From positions 60,937,454 through 61,001,453 of the forward strand of contig OX388345.1 in the NCBI GenBank assembly GCA_947579665.1: 64,000 nt of DNA, in the 5' to 3' direction. The stretch's first letter is position 1, and each line of letters begins with the position of its first letter. Below are positions 24,931 to 38,169 of this stretch, piece after piece. The DNA is from Sympetrum striolatum. Taxonomy: Eukaryota > Arthropoda > Insecta > Odonata > Libellulidae. The notes beneath the pieces are model-generated. The model searched no databases. It was not told where the DNA came from and worked only from the letters and a program-made list of their open reading frames with translations. The translations under genes were made by a program, and so were the position numbers.

Positions 24931-25497
24931 ACAATTAATGATAAGCGTTTCCTTTATGCCAAACTGTCATACAACTAACTTAAGACACCATTGCAACAAT
25001 TCAAACGTAATAATTTTATCACAAAAACCGAGCAAAATTTTCCTAGACCCATTTCCCCTTTAATTTCTACCCTAATTTCCATCCCTTGCCATCGCAAAGA
25101 ATACTTTAATCACCTTAATATTCCTCCGTCGTGTCTCACGTTGCCTTTCCCTTTCCATTTAATCCTATCTCTGTTACATCTCTTATCGATGTTCATCTCC
25201 CACACCATCTTCCTACCTAGCACGGGCATGGACCTCTTAAACATGCACGTGTGAGGCCCGCTCAAGTAGAAGATTCTGCAACGGTAATGAAGGGTAGAGA
25301 GGGATGGCGGACACGAATCTCTCGCATTCCGTGACGCGCTCTTCAACTGTCGTACGTCAGGGTTTTGATCGAATACTCGTCCTCTATACAGATGTCCGCC
25401 GGATAATAAACAAAGCAGCGATCGTAAAACATCCTTTTCTGCTATTAAGCTTTGATTAATGGTTTGGATGTCCGGACCCGCGATGCGTACAAGACGT

Positions 25498-25700
25498 GGA
25501 CAGCATAGGCGTCCCTCTCCCGCTCACGCTTGTCCTCTTTCGCTCCCAGCCTCTCTTTCTGCTTATCTCCCCCTCTCTCTCCACGTCTGATTTTATTCGC
25601 AGATTTTCCTTCTCTTTTTTTCTAAAGCTTCGTTGTTTTGTAACTCTTTTTCATATTCTCTGACCATTTCATCTTATATATCCTACCAACACTCAACACT
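25498..25700. repeat. Pyrimidine-rich (CT) tract
   Basis: The plus strand is strongly C/T-biased with CTCTC and CTTTCTCT phrases. It is low-complexity DNA and not coding. Confidence 0.6.
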
Positions 25701-25789
25701 CTTCCTGTTACTTTTTTCTATTCTACTTTTTGCTTTAAATTCTCACTGAAGTTTTCTCGCATAAAACAATTAAACTGCCGTATTTTACG

Positions 25790-26005
25790 CAAATTTATTT
25801 TAAATCCGACCGGTTTCGACCGTGAAGGTCATCCTCAGTTACGCTATACATTAAAAATAAATGTTAAATTTTCATTTATACATGTCATTATAATTTACAT
25901 TTAAAAATTAAATTTTGAATTTTAACTTAAAAGTATATTTTTAAGATAAAGTGTACCTGAGGATGATCATCATGGTCGAAAATGGTCGTATTTAAAATAA
26001 ATTTG
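25790..26005. mobile_element. Foldback element, hairpin family copy C
   Basis: The left arm (about 25790-25841) and right arm (about 25951-26005) are diverged inverted repeats around a spacer of about 110 bp. Both carry the family core. The minus strand of the left arm reads CTGAGGAT, a GACC/GGTC stem with a UUCAC loop, then GAAACCGGTC. The plus strand of the right arm reads CTGAGGAT, a GATC/GGTC stem with an ATCAT loop, then GAAAATGGTC. Both keep the CTGANGA box intact. Outer arms end in AAATTTATTTTAAAT. Divergence between arms makes this copy older than the one at 17.4 kb. Confidence 0.75.
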
Positions 26006-27149
26006 TTGAATATACGAAGTAGGCTTTTGAATCATTTTATATGGCGTTCCACAATATTAGGCCAGAACACCTTGAGTTTTCTTGCATATATACTTTTATC
26101 TTCTTTCATCTTCTTGTTTAGGAGCATTTCTCATTTTTACTTCCTATTGATCCTGATCAATTTGCTGTCTTTTCGTCTTATCATTTTTCACTTTTACATA
26201 TATTTCTTGGGTAGTCTAATTTTTGTGCTTCATTTCGTATATCTCCATCTCTTCCTTAACTTTCTACAAGTTTATTAAATCTCTTTCTCTTACTTCATCG
26301 CCTCTTTCATTCTTCTCTTTAATCCACACTCTATGACTCCTATATTGTAATCTCACGTATGTATCCGTCGCACATGGTCCTCTTTTGTGTCTGGACTTTT
26401 CTATTGAATTGTTTCATTCTTCCCATGCCTGTATTCATTACTTACCATTTCCGAGCCTCTTCGATAGTTATAATATTGCTCTTTATATAAAATATTCCCT
26501 TTACAGGTCTTTCTTCAGTCAATCAATCTTTAGTTTAGAAAATATTACTATCATATTTACATATAAAAAATCGAAGGAGCTTCATTTTATTTTATATTTT
26601 TTTAAACCCCTTAAAATAGTTCCTTTCTTAACCTTTCTGCATTCACGTACACAAACTGTTTTTTCTGGTATGTACATTTTACTTCATTTATAACATATAT
26701 ATAGGATGGTCCCTATTATAATATGAACATTAAATGGTTAAAAAAAATCAGTGCATGGAATCCATGCATGCGGACAGAATTGTTATATCGTTAGCAGAGG
26801 GATACTTCGTTGATAGCGAAAACCCATTTAGATGATGCTTTTCTAAGGAAAGTTTTGAATAATTCAAATATTTAATCTCATAATAAATGCGTGTAAGTGA
26901 TGTGAAAATTTGATTTAATGCCCTAAAATATATATGAACAGTTTCATTGTTTAGAGAAAACTTATAGTATGACTCAAGATGTTGAAAGTACGACTATTTA
27001 TTTCTACGAAATACAGATAGAAATAATTTTCAAGTTAGTTAATCCTGGTTTTTGTCCATACAATCGCAGCCAGATATTTAGTAATGAAATAGATATCAGC
27101 AAAAAAAACAATACAGACTCTGGTTTCACTTTATGATAATCTCTAACAA
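26006..27149. other. AT-rich intergenic DNA
   Basis: T-rich plus strand gives frames of 98 and 102 codons whose translations are Phe/Leu/Ile-rich low-complexity text and not a credible membrane protein gene. A 17-bp interrupted palindrome TGCATGGAATCCATGCA is at 26752-26768. Confidence 0.5.
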
Positions 27150-27309
27150 TAAACAGATTCATAATAAAAACTTTTACTACACCACAAGAAATAATACAGA
27201 TACGACCAAGGTTTCGTTAGACCAGATGATTTAGCTTCGCTACAAAACCTTAGCCGTACTTGTATTATTTCTTGTGGTTTGGTAAAAGTTTTTATTATGA
27301 ATCTGTTTA
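27150..27309. mobile_element. Foldback element, hairpin family copy D
   Basis: Outer arms from 27150 (TAAACAGATTCATAATAAAA) and to 27309 are inverted repeats that continue inward through the ACAAGAAATAATAC phrase. The centre contains CAGATGATTTAGC and AAAACCTTAGCC, a degenerate version of the family core in which GAAA has become AAAA and the stem base is mispaired. No coding capacity. Confidence 0.75.
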
Positions 27310-27364
27310 GATCTCAGCAGTAAAATCCTTCCCCTACGTCGATACGCAAGAATTTCTTTTCTTA

Positions 27365-27565
27365 CATACCACTTCTCCCATTTATTTGCCCAGTACCTTC
27401 CATATTTCATTCACCTCCATTCTTCAATCCTCCTTTCCTTCCAATTTTCTCCTAAGTTCTCCCCGCAATTCATTCTTTCCCTTCTCCATTCTTCTCCCCT
27501 CCTCGCAATTTTCCTCTCCATCAGTTCTTCCCTCGTCCTAAGCCCTCATTTCTCAGTGTTCTTCA
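27365..27565. repeat. Polypyrimidine block
   Basis: About 200 bp of strongly C/T-rich plus strand (CCTCC, CTTCTCC, TTCCTT phrases). It forms one half of a strand-asymmetric cluster with the G-rich run at 27720-27745. Confidence 0.65.
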
Positions 27566-27589
27566 TTCAACGGTAGTGACCCACGGAGC

Positions 27590-27745
27590 AGCAAAACTGT
27601 CCACCCCTCTCCACGTAACTGCGCACACTGCCGATAGGCAGCGCATCTGTCGCGATATCTCGCTGATCGAATTAACGTCGGCGGTGATATGAATCATGGG
27701 ATGCAAATCGGATAGCGAAGGGAGGAGTGGGGGTGGGAGGATGGG
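27590..27745. promoter_or_regulatory. Candidate regulatory block: octamer plus G-quadruplex motif
   Basis: A GC-richer block holds ATGCAAAT (27701-27708), a perfect POU-family octamer. It is followed by four G runs at 27720-27722, 27729-27733, 27735-27737 and 27743-27745 with loops of 6, 1 and 5, which satisfies the usual G3+N1-7 quadruplex pattern on the plus strand. These are sequence facts; enhancer or promoter activity is inference. Confidence 0.3.
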
Positions 27746-30224
27746 AAAGAGGATTATACCCAAGTTTTGATGCCCGCGAAAGGGAAGCCTGGGAAGAGCG
27801 TTTGGAGCGATGAAATATAGGAATCCTCTAAGGATAAAACGCTCGAAACATCAATGTCCTTAAGCACCTTAGGCGAAAGTTTCATGAAGTTTCAACGAAT
27901 GTAACAAGTGTCACCAATTAGATGAACATAAATGGAGACTGATGGTTATCTTTAGGGAATAAATTACGGTGTTTAACGTTAACGAGCTAAACTTTAGTCC
28001 ACCAGAATGATGGATGGTCGGAATGAAATTTATAGAGCTGAAGCAGCATATGTTCCTAACTGTACTGTAAATCATCGTAGCTGAGTAAGCTCAATATTAA
28101 AGTTTGTCAATTAAACAGTAGCGTATCATTTAAACTGTTCATACATTTAAACTGATTTACATACATTTGCTGTTTATAATTCGTTAATTTTAATCGGAAA
28201 CCTCCATCTGGCGTTCTATAGCCATTAATGGAAGCAGTTTCTTTGTCTGGTAAAAAAAGTATTATATATTATCCCGAGGATGTGAAGTCGTTCTCTTACA
28301 TACCCCAGAATTTACCTGCCTTTTATCAACTCTTTCAGTACAGCAAAAGGTTTTTTTTTCAAAAAATGTCTATAATTATATATCTCGATTATGACTCAGA
28401 AAAAAACGTGTCATTTATTTGATGAAAGGAAAGAAATTAATCATGACATATGAGTATAATTTTGGAAGCCATAACTCTCAGCTTGTTATACATTTTTATT
28501 TATTCTTATTATCAAAATAAAAATTAAAGTCGCTATGTTTTGCTCTTGGTAGCCATTGTAGACAAAAAAGCACATTTTAGGTAATTTAGATAATGTTAAA
28601 AAAAACTATCGACATTCAGAGGAAATATTGATACTTGACTTTATGAACATGAACTCATATTATCAATCTTTATTTATATATTTCTGTTTTTACGTAAGGA
28701 GTAAAGTTATTAATTCCCTCTCGAGTTCTCTGTGTATTTTATTTGTATACACTGCTCTTTCACTGTGCGTAAAATATGCCGGGTGATCATTTTCGATAAT
28801 CTAGCACGGTATAATCATTTTATTTATTTTCAGATACCTTTTAAGATATCATCTCTGAAACGAAGCCATTTAAGTAAGTTTTCTTGTTCTTTTTCTTATT
28901 ATTTATTGGCTCTGAATTTCCTCAGACTTATTCAGCACAGGAACCTATTTTCATTTTCTTATGCTAATGGAGTTTGAGCCGAATTTTAAACTTCATTAGT
29001 TCTTTGTAGATTGATATTTCCCTCCTTGATCTGGTAAGAAAAATTCTTTAGGTGCGAAAAGGGAATATCTCCGTCAGAATGGATTAGGGGCGATTTACTC
29101 AGAATTCAGACTTTTTGGGCAATATTAAAGGCTCATTCCATCGAATAATGTATGAAGTTAAAAAGTTAAGATATAAATGGAGAGAAAAAAGCCCCGAAGG
29201 GAAGGAATGGAAGTTTAAGGCCAATATTTAAGACGAAAGGGAGTAATGGAATGGTTGGGGGTTTCTGATATTCGAAGTTCATAGTCTACTGGAGAAATGA
29301 TATTCCGAGTGTAGTCCAATTTCTAAAGAAGGACAGAAAAATGTTAACCCGTTTTAAACGCGGGGTTTTCGACAATAACTTTAAACTAAGACTACACTAG
29401 AACATAACTAGAACCTTTAAATTGGTTTTAAAGAACGGAAAATTTCCTTCTTTTAGTAATCTCTGCCAAGAAATGGATCTCCGTCAAGGCTGTGTAACTA
29501 ATTGCATCAGAATCGATATTAATCATCTTTGAGATGTAGTAGTAATTACAAGCCATCAAACGAAAAGGCACGACTTTATTCCACCGTCAATGAAGAGCGA
29601 CGCTACGTCTGCCCTGTCATAAGGCGATTTCCATACCCTAAGTGCTTTGTCGGCCTTTGGTGAATTACGTAAGTGATGTAAATTTATTAAAGGAGATGAA
29701 AGCCATTACGGTTTCAATACCACTCGTATTACTATCTGTAGCATTCAAAGTGCTACCGTAATTGCTACCAGGCAGGGTAATAAAGAGTTTTTGAGCGATT
29801 TCTTGATTGATTCTCGACCAAGTCATCAGCTACGTAATGTTAAATCAAGTACGGAAAATAATTACAGTATCTATATCGCCTCTACATGGCAAGTTCATAC
29901 GATCTCGCTAAATTCAATTATTTCAGTTAATCAGCCATTAAAGTGAGCCATCAATCGCCTGAAATTCAGGATTTAACTAATTAGTTTGATAGCCTATAAA
30001 TGTATTAAAGAATTTTAAACATTAATCATCGAAACTTATGACCGCGAACAGTTGAATTCAATTGTGCTGAGTACGCCAATGCATACCGGTGTAATTATTT
30101 ATCTCCGGAAGTGTGATTATTTATATTTATTTAAGCAGTAGAACCTGGTCCTAAAATACATCACTTTTTTGTTAATTTTAAAATACCATGCATCTTTTCT
30201 TCTACAAAATTTATGTAAATAAAA
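27746..30224. other. Intergenic DNA, no gene seen
   Basis: Only short, compositionally biased frames occur. A slightly GC-richer patch near 29560-29660 has no identifiable content. Confidence 0.5.
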
Positions 30225-30471
30225 TAGGGGTACATATATTGCGTCAATTTTGTGAGCTGAATTATATGTTTTGGGTAAGCCGGCTACGTTTTGTAACGTC
30301 GCGCCATTTTGTATTTAATTCTTAAATTGTAATTTCTTAATGTGTTATTATTTTTTTTAATGCTGTTTGTATTTTTAAATTAGTTAGATTGTGTAGGTTT
30401 TGAAATGTTGATTTTTTAACGTTTATTGGTTGTCATGTTGTGTAACTAAATAAGTGATTTTTGAACGTGAG
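30225..30471 (+). other. T/G-skewed block ending in a splice-donor consensus
   Basis: The plus strand is conspicuously rich in T and G and poor in C, unlike its flanks. It contains CGCGCCATTTTG (30299-30310), which includes a GCCAT core like that of YY1/Pho sites. It ends at 30471 with GAG followed by GTAAGAG, a good 5' splice-site match. It could be a noncoding first exon, but no partner acceptor or coding exon is identified, and a consensus donor alone is common by chance. Confidence 0.2.
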
Positions 30472-30724
30472 GTAAGAGAGAAAAGTATTGGAGAAGAAAT
30501 GTGATGTAAGTGGAGGATACGGAAATAAAGAGGTTTTTGGGAAACGAAAGACTATATTTTATGAAAAATCATCTCGTGAAGTCACAGTTTCTAACTAAAG
30601 AAGCTTGATTATTGATAACGGACATAGTTATTGCTTATATTCCTTAGTTGTGACTTATACTGATACGTAAATTTTACGCAGTGATTTTGACTATCGGCAG
30701 ACCTTATCTGTCATCATTCCTTCA

Positions 30725-31400
30725 CGTATGAATTGAGGCACCACTGGAATGAAACCCGAGGCCAACTAAAGATATGGCAGGCACGTTACAAATTGCAGCG
30801 CCCCCAGCCCGCCATTGCTGGTGCTACCACCACTATTTCTAGAGTACCACTATCCTCCCAATACCAGCATGTTCTCATAAATTTCTTTCGTAAGCATCAA
30901 TCGGATCCAAAACGACTCCTACTTCAGGATTCAGTAATTTTGCGTCAGCGAGCAAAAACTTGAACCCCGTAGGGCAATTGTAGACTCGGAATGACAGGTA
31001 TAGGGTCCCATTTCGTTGTCCGCGTTCGACAAGCGTCAAGGAACGCCAGTGGCAGATTTACCTCCATCAGAGATCGCGTGGATACATTCCGCGTGCGACG
31101 TTGTTCTTTTGTATTACCTTGGTTTGATACTGTCGAGATTAAACGAGCAAACACTCAATGTAAACGCTCTCTCCCGGGAGCGTTTCTGGAATGGGAGAGA
31201 CTTTTATGGCAATACCTGATACCTGGGGAAACGCCCTTTCAGTCGGGGCCTTTGTCTTCCGTGAATCTCAAACAAAAGAAGTCAGATAAGCGCACGATCG
31301 CGAGGCCATTGGATCTCTTTCGGGGATTCCTCTTCGGATGGAGTACTACGGATGCGTATTCGTATTTCGGTATTGAGTGGGGTAATTAGAGCAATGGCCG
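30725..31400. other. GC-richer block, possible conserved noncoding or exonic DNA
   Basis: This is one of the clearest departures from the AT-rich background, with many CpG dinucleotides. It is open for 132 codons on the plus strand (30991-31389), the longest frame in the window, and for 76, 67 and 69 codons in other frames. The 132-residue product is Arg/Ser-rich and matches no domain I know. Mutually overlapping open frames on both strands suggest composition and not coding. It holds a forkhead-like TGTAAAC (near 31160). Confidence 0.35.
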
Positions 31401-34400
31401 CGGGGACACTTGCTTTAGGCTTCATTGTGTTCGCAAACATTCCGAAATTCATATCACGCTGAAAAATACATTCTTAATATGAAATGTTAAATCAAAAGTT
31501 GAAGTTACACATTCCTGTTTCGATATGAATTTTTAATATGTCATTTTGTGAGGAGTATAGAAAGTGTATCCATCATTTCATTTTCCATATTCTTGCTCAT
31601 GAATGTGATTAATTAAAAGTTACAAAGATATTAGTAATACTGATTGATGGTATTGATTCGGCTACAGCCAAATTCTTCGAAAACGAATTCTTCAAACAAT
31701 CAATTCTTTGAATGACTAATTCTTCGAGAATATACTTCATAGACATCGGAAATCCAACCAAATCCAACTCATCCCCGCCGATTTACTTGGTAGATTTCAG
31801 CTTCGAATAATTTCCTTTAATATAAATTTTGGATAACTTCAAATTCATTAGATAGGTCAATTTTGGAAGAATTGAACGTTTAAATGATTATTTTTCGAAG
31901 AATTTGCTTTTGAAGAAATTGTATACTTTCCTATTTATATACTATCCATTAATATACTATTGATTATTCCGCATTGTATGCTAAGTAAAGTGTTACTGGC
32001 AGAGTCAGCTCGCTTCATCTACGTCGAATTGCTCCGCTTATAGTGAGGAAAGCATGGCCAAACCTTCTCACTCATTTTGCCTAGAAATCCTTATCCCCCT
32101 CTTCTTGGCAGCTAAAGGTTTAGAGCATTAGTGTCGAACTACCCTTCAGGCATGACTTATTATTAAACTGTTAAAAATGTACATGTAATTTATAATGCTA
32201 GATTTGCATATAATTCCCGAGCTCTTTTAAGTGAAAGATTTTCTGGAATATAACAAATGGAGATCAAACGCTTTAATATTAGTAATATGTTACACGTCGT
32301 AATTAAGTGGCCGAAACGGTTTTCGCAATTTAAACCCCATCTTAAGCCTTATAAGAAGGTTTAAAACAACATATTGTTTTTATCAACTCCAGCTGTAGAT
32401 CTCATGCATAGTAACACATTTAAAGACTATCAATTAAGAGGTAACGTTCTGGCCGCGTGTTTTCCGCCCGAATGGTAAGCTCGCAATAAATAAACAAAGC
32501 ACAGGTTTTCTTCTGTTTCCCTCGCACTATTTCCCCCTCAGTCGCCGTGTTGAACTCTCCATGGCCCACGAGAAACACCGTGGTAGAATTTAGCCGGTTG
32601 AACGCGGAACCACAATCGGACAGCGGTCCTTCCTTGGATATTCTGGACACAATCTAATCGCGACCTCGCCCCCAGCGATTACAACGGGTACACTTGAAAA
32701 AAATATTCGTGGCTTAACAGTGGTCCATATCCGACGAAAGCCGCTTTTCGTCTATGTTTCCGCGATTAACTGCCAATATTCTACATCAGCTGCATCTCAA
32801 AACTAGAACAATGGAACAAATACCTATAATCTTGCGGTGACATGGAGGAAAAGTAGCGGAAGCTAACGGAATAAAGATCACATTCCGTTTTTCATGTATG
32901 ATTAATGCATAGGAAAATAAAGTTTTCAAATAGCAGTCAAACTAATTACCAGTCAATTATTTCAAACTATTTAGTATACTGATAAACACAGAATTTATGT
33001 AATAAAAGACTATTTACTACCCATGTTTCTCCTTACAATAATGCGTAAACTACACCACTTTTTCAGTTTCATTCAAGCGGAATAATACGATTAGGTAGGT
33101 CCAATGCTTGGTAGCTAGGCAACGTTAGGCCCTCGGCTATTCACACCCAACAGCCAACGATAAAAGTCGCAATCCTCTCAATACGAAGAAAACAAGCATA
33201 TAAAGCTATTATTCTAGTGTCATTACTTTTATAGTCTACTAATGCACAGATCCAGGTGTTGATGAAACTAACATAATCTGTAAAGATTACGATAACGATA
33301 AATGCAATGAGTGCTGAATAAAAATACCAGAGAGAGTTCTAACTCAACCTTTTGTCGCTTTAAGACGTAATTTTAAATTTATTCTGAATTATTTTGCGTA
33401 TTCAAGTAGAAATTTGTACGAGGAAGTTGAAGAAGAGTTAATTTTCTGAAATCAGCTTTTCACTCGGAAATATTTTCATATACCGTCTCGTTATTTCTAA
33501 TACCAATATCAAGCAATAAATTCTGTACCATTGAGATTTATTTTGCTGCTTCTACTAAAATCGATCATCACAACCTCAACTTCAGACCGCAAATCCGTTC
33601 CGTTGCTGTATGGCACCTTTAAGCTCCATGAGTTAATTCAGAGATAAAATATATTCCTATCAGTAGCTATGGTACAAAAGCGCTATAGGTACTACTAAGA
33701 AGTTTCAAAGAAATAAAAACCGTATTAAAAATTTAATCTGATCAAAGCAAATATTTAGAATGTTATTGATGGCACAACAGATTCGAAAGTAATTCACCGA
33801 TGAAAAATTTTACTTTACTCGTACTGTTATTTACAATGTGGGTAGTAATAACAGATGCTGCAATGCATTTTAGTTTAAATACATGCAATGATATCAAACT
33901 CATAAACTAATTAGAAAAAAATATCGTAATTTTAAATACGAACCTTATTCACGAATGCCTACATGTTTAACAAAACCAATGAGTATAGTGTATTCTATTT
34001 AAATGGGATGATAAGCTCTTATACTCAATCTTATATACTTTTATTACAGTCAACGAATGCGGGGATTATTTTATAGAGAATGTATTATGTATGTATTATG
34101 TATTAAGAATACAAATAATTAGTGATTCTAATTAGATAGCGCGAACAAGCTGTTTTATGGAGTAACGTGACCTAGAAACGTCGAAGTTATGAGAAAGTCG
34201 TGTACTTCAATGCTTGTAAATCGCTCAGCAGGTAACCTTGCATGTCTTTCGCGGTGTTTACAGTGGAACACAATGTTCCGATAAAAACATGCTTTCGGCC
34301 GTGCAAAAGATGATGCGATTAGCATTAACACATGCGATGACATGTTTAGGAAGGCGATTGTTAAGAAGATAATGGCGCGAACATTTACATTAGCATTATG

Positions 34401-34589
34401 CTAATAAGCTGAATGTGAGAAGTGGAGGATGTGGAAGCTCGAGAGAAAAAAATAGCAAGATATCTGCTTTTATATATATTTCTTTTTCTTTCGGGAGTGT
34501 AGGTACTTAACATTAAAAAACGGCAGTATTTAATATGAACGATTTAAAATTTTGCTAACCCTGATGTGGTAATTTTTAAATCTCGTTGT
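31401..34589. other. Intergenic DNA, no gene seen
   Basis: A mildly GC-richer patch at 32440-32760 has no identifiable content. A short direct repeat of TATGTATTATG is present near 34080-34100. Confidence 0.5.
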
Positions 34590-34626
34590 ACCTAGAAGGA
34601 CGGCTATTGGTCATGTGGTCACTTTT
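34590..34626 (+). repeat. piggyBac-like terminus, copy 3
   Basis: ACCTAGAAGGACGG is followed by a partly decayed GGTCA/GGTCAC palindrome, in the same orientation as the pair at 9588 and 9767. No TTAA abuts it and no partner end was found. Confidence 0.5.
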
Positions 34627-37600
34627 TCTTTTCAAGCCAACTATTTACACTTTTCTCCAATTTTTATTAATATTTCACTACAGGTATTTATATTTAAATA
34701 ATTTATTACATGAATAATCATATAAAGGATATTTCAAATTAACTTGAGTAAAGCGTGGTTATAATTCAAAGCACTATTCAGCGGATGTAATGAACTCTTC
34801 GCTGTTTCTAGAAATTTGTTTATAAAATATCGATTGATGGAAAAACAATAATTTAACATTGCTACAAGTAAATATATAGATATGCCTAAAATAAATAAAT
34901 AAACTCCTCCAAAATACACACAATCAATAAAATAGGTATTAAGAACTACCTGAGAGAGGCGGTAACAAATGACCACTTCCCGTTCTTTTAAGTAGAGCGA
35001 AACCCCCGCTCGCTCCACATTTTTGATCATATTCATTCAGTACTTTTTTACATCGAGTCGTATCATTTTCAAGAGGTAGCAATTGACAGAGTTGCTCGCA
35101 ATATTTTCCAAGAACTATTCGAGTCTTTCCTATTTATGTTTGTCTAACCTGTATTTTATTGACTTCCGCCTGAGAGCATGCAACATCTGGGATGCTGTTC
35201 GATCGAATATTAAAGCTTCCCAGCAGGAGGACTACCAATCCATCCTTTATCATTTCAAAACGGAAAATCAAACTAGTCTTATATACCTGTAAGGATTCCT
35301 TTTCCCAGATATTTTTATTACGTATTCACTTATATTCCGAATTTCCAGCCACGGGTTCTTCCCGAATGCTTTTTATTCGCATCCACGATGCGTCTTTCAC
35401 GAATTTTAAGCACTCGTTTTCTACTCACGGTACTTTACCTTTCCAAATCGTTCAAATAAAGAAGAAAAAAATATAATGTAGGATTGTACAGAAAATTAGT
35501 TGGTAATAAGACTGGGAAGCGACAGTACGCTTTTTCTCCAGAATGATAGATAAGAATTGAGCACTTTAGTCATGAAATTTTTCATTCTGTTACTCATTTT
35601 AAGGTAAATTTAAATGGATCAGTTAATCGCGGAAAAATGGCCTATCCCCGGAAAATAAATATAACAAATAAAAATAATATACTATACATTATATATAATC
35701 AGTAATGACTACGTTAAAATATTATCTCTCCTCAATATATCCATATTCAACTCTCTCAGCCAATTTAAATTTTGATTTGAGGTTGACGCAAGCAAATAGT
35801 ACCTATTATTTGGTGCTTTATGGTTGAACTATTCAACAATTTCCTATTCCTTGAAAAACAAAACAAGAATCTCAGATAAAATTTTCCAGAGAAATTTCAG
35901 TTTCCTCTATAATGCGTGACTCAGAATTTTGTCATCTGTTATGAAATTTCTTTGCGCTGTCAAAGAGTGTACACGAGTAGACAGATTACCGGATACATCT
36001 ATAAGAGGAAAAAGGTGTTTAGCATATACTTGATAGATTAGCAGATTACAAAATAGGTGGAAACAACATGTAAGAAAGAGGAAAGATTTCTAATGCAGGC
36101 TTAGGAGTGTGAGCCATTGGGCAAAGGAAACGTCGGAAGACCAAGTACGATATGGTAATGTGCAGCCGGAACTGGTTTATAGCCTAAATAATAGCAACAG
36201 AAGGATTCCCTATAGATAATGTTTATTAATGAGTCTACTTAGCTTTAAATACGTTTCACGGGATAGGAACGTAGACTATAAAAAATGTTCCTCTGTTCAT
36301 GAAGGCCTAAATATTACGCTAAGGTGATGATGCATCGCCTTTTGTGCCTTTCCATAACCATTGATAGGAGGACCGTACACATTATTTTTTGATATTACAG
36401 ATACGCTATTTTCTCATTATTTCTGTCACTTTTTACCACTGAATGAAAGAGTTGGATTCCAATTTTCAAAATAATATTTTCAAATTCAAATTTTGATAAT
36501 AAGTTGTTTGAGCAATGTAGATAAGGAAAACATGACTTATCATTGTTCATAAAGAATAACTTATACTAGGTCGGGCCTGACTTTAGGAGGGTCTTCGATA
36601 GGCTTTGCTAAATAAGACTTTTTTAACACAAGGATATTTTAAAACAAGGCTTCCGTAAAAAGGATTTCTATTCATCAAAAATCTCATTTTACACAAAATA
36701 ACATACATGAATTATTATCTGTCTTACTATCGGCACCTGAGAGAAACAACTACATTTGATCAGCAATTAGAAACAGAATTTCGGTTTTCCCTCATTCCCG
36801 AAATAGTCTTTCAACAACTGATCAGCTCTCACCCTATCCAAGGGTTCAGCTGTCTGTTCCTTCAGTTGAGACGTCATTCAGCGATGGAGCTTGTAAATCA
36901 GATCCTCCAAACAACTCCATAAATTATACCACTGGGGCTAAGTGCAATTTGCTGCGTGCTTATCCTTTTCTCTTCCATCAGATCCAAAAGTAGGACTGCT
37001 TAAATGTCTATGATTCCACCTATCTGGTCTGATCCGCCCCTGCATCCTTTGTTAGAGGTGACCTAATGCGGTGACGTTACTTTGTATTAGTCTAAACGAA
37101 ACGTTATTAATTTTCCTTTCAGTTACTTAAAGATTTAAGCCTGTGATTCAGTAAATGATGAGTAAAATTTTACAAAATTTATTTAGTACCTAAAAGGCTC
37201 CTTTCGTCAAAAATGTTTTCATAACTCGTACTAAATTTAACTGGCTCAAGAAATTCGGAATATGAACAACTCTCAATTCCAAGGCCTTACGATCCATAAA
37301 AAAGATATAAAGACGTTTTTAAAGCACGTTTACGAATTTATGATATATTTTAGAGCTTGTATTCTATCGGTAACTTCTTCAAAAAATTATGCAATACTTA
37401 TACCAAAAATATCCTTTACTTCGTGCCCAAACCAACAGACAATGAAGAACCAGCTTTTATTTTTATGTGAAAATGCCAATCAATTTTTGCTATTAAAATT
37501 ACGGTTAATTTTTACTAAATGCGGGATTAGATAAACAAACGCAATTATTTTCTTCTGAAAGGGTCAATACATAAAACAGTCCTTACAATTTATCTTTTCG

Positions 37601-38169
37601 GTATAAATAATTTTTAAGTTGTATAAAAATTATCGATCTTTCTGATTATATAGCTTCCATGTCTGATGAAATTTCTGAAGTAGTTTTAGCTACTTTTATC
37701 TCTCATAAAATAATGGCATGATATGCAAACCTAGTTAGAAAGCATGATAAGTATGTACAAATAAGGAATTCCACACACTTTCAAGTTCATTCTTGACTTA
37801 TCTAAATCGTATTCTGAGACTAACATAAAAGAGGGTTATTATTATCATATTTAAACCGCGGATAAACTACACACTCGGTGAAGTTATTTGGTGGTTACAT
37901 AGACCACCAAAATCAATACAATGTAATACATAATTATACAGTTACAAATAAGAAAATTTAGCTCAAAGTCCGATTCCCCTTCTTTTCCACCCCGATAAAA
38001 AGAAAAATAAACAAAATCATGGAGAAACACAACCGAAACGTCCTATTTGAAAACTCCCGAGTTTGAAAGCGCGGATATTTAGGTAAACTCGGAACAGTAA
38101 ACACCGCGAAATCATTCAAAACATAGTTTGGATATCTCAAAACACACACTTCTGCAGAAATCGATTATT
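34627..38169. other. AT-rich intergenic DNA
   Basis: Frames up to 100 codons are present without recognisable content. A phrase at about 36116-36150 weakly recalls the GRP-x-x-x-W tail of some LINE polyproteins but is too short to call. Confidence 0.5.

Noticed and set aside
26385..26693. Hydrophobic 102-codon frame, possible membrane protein
   Set aside because: Phe/Leu/Ile/Ser-rich text is what T-rich DNA gives. There are no ordered transmembrane segments or start context.
30991..31389. 132-codon plus-strand frame
   Set aside because: No recognisable domain, no splice or promoter context, and other long frames overlap it in conflicting phases. It fits chance openness of a GC-richer block.
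36116..36155. LINE polyprotein tail (GRP-x-x-x-W-like)
   Set aside because: Only a handful of residues match and stops interrupt on both sides. Too short to distinguish from chance.
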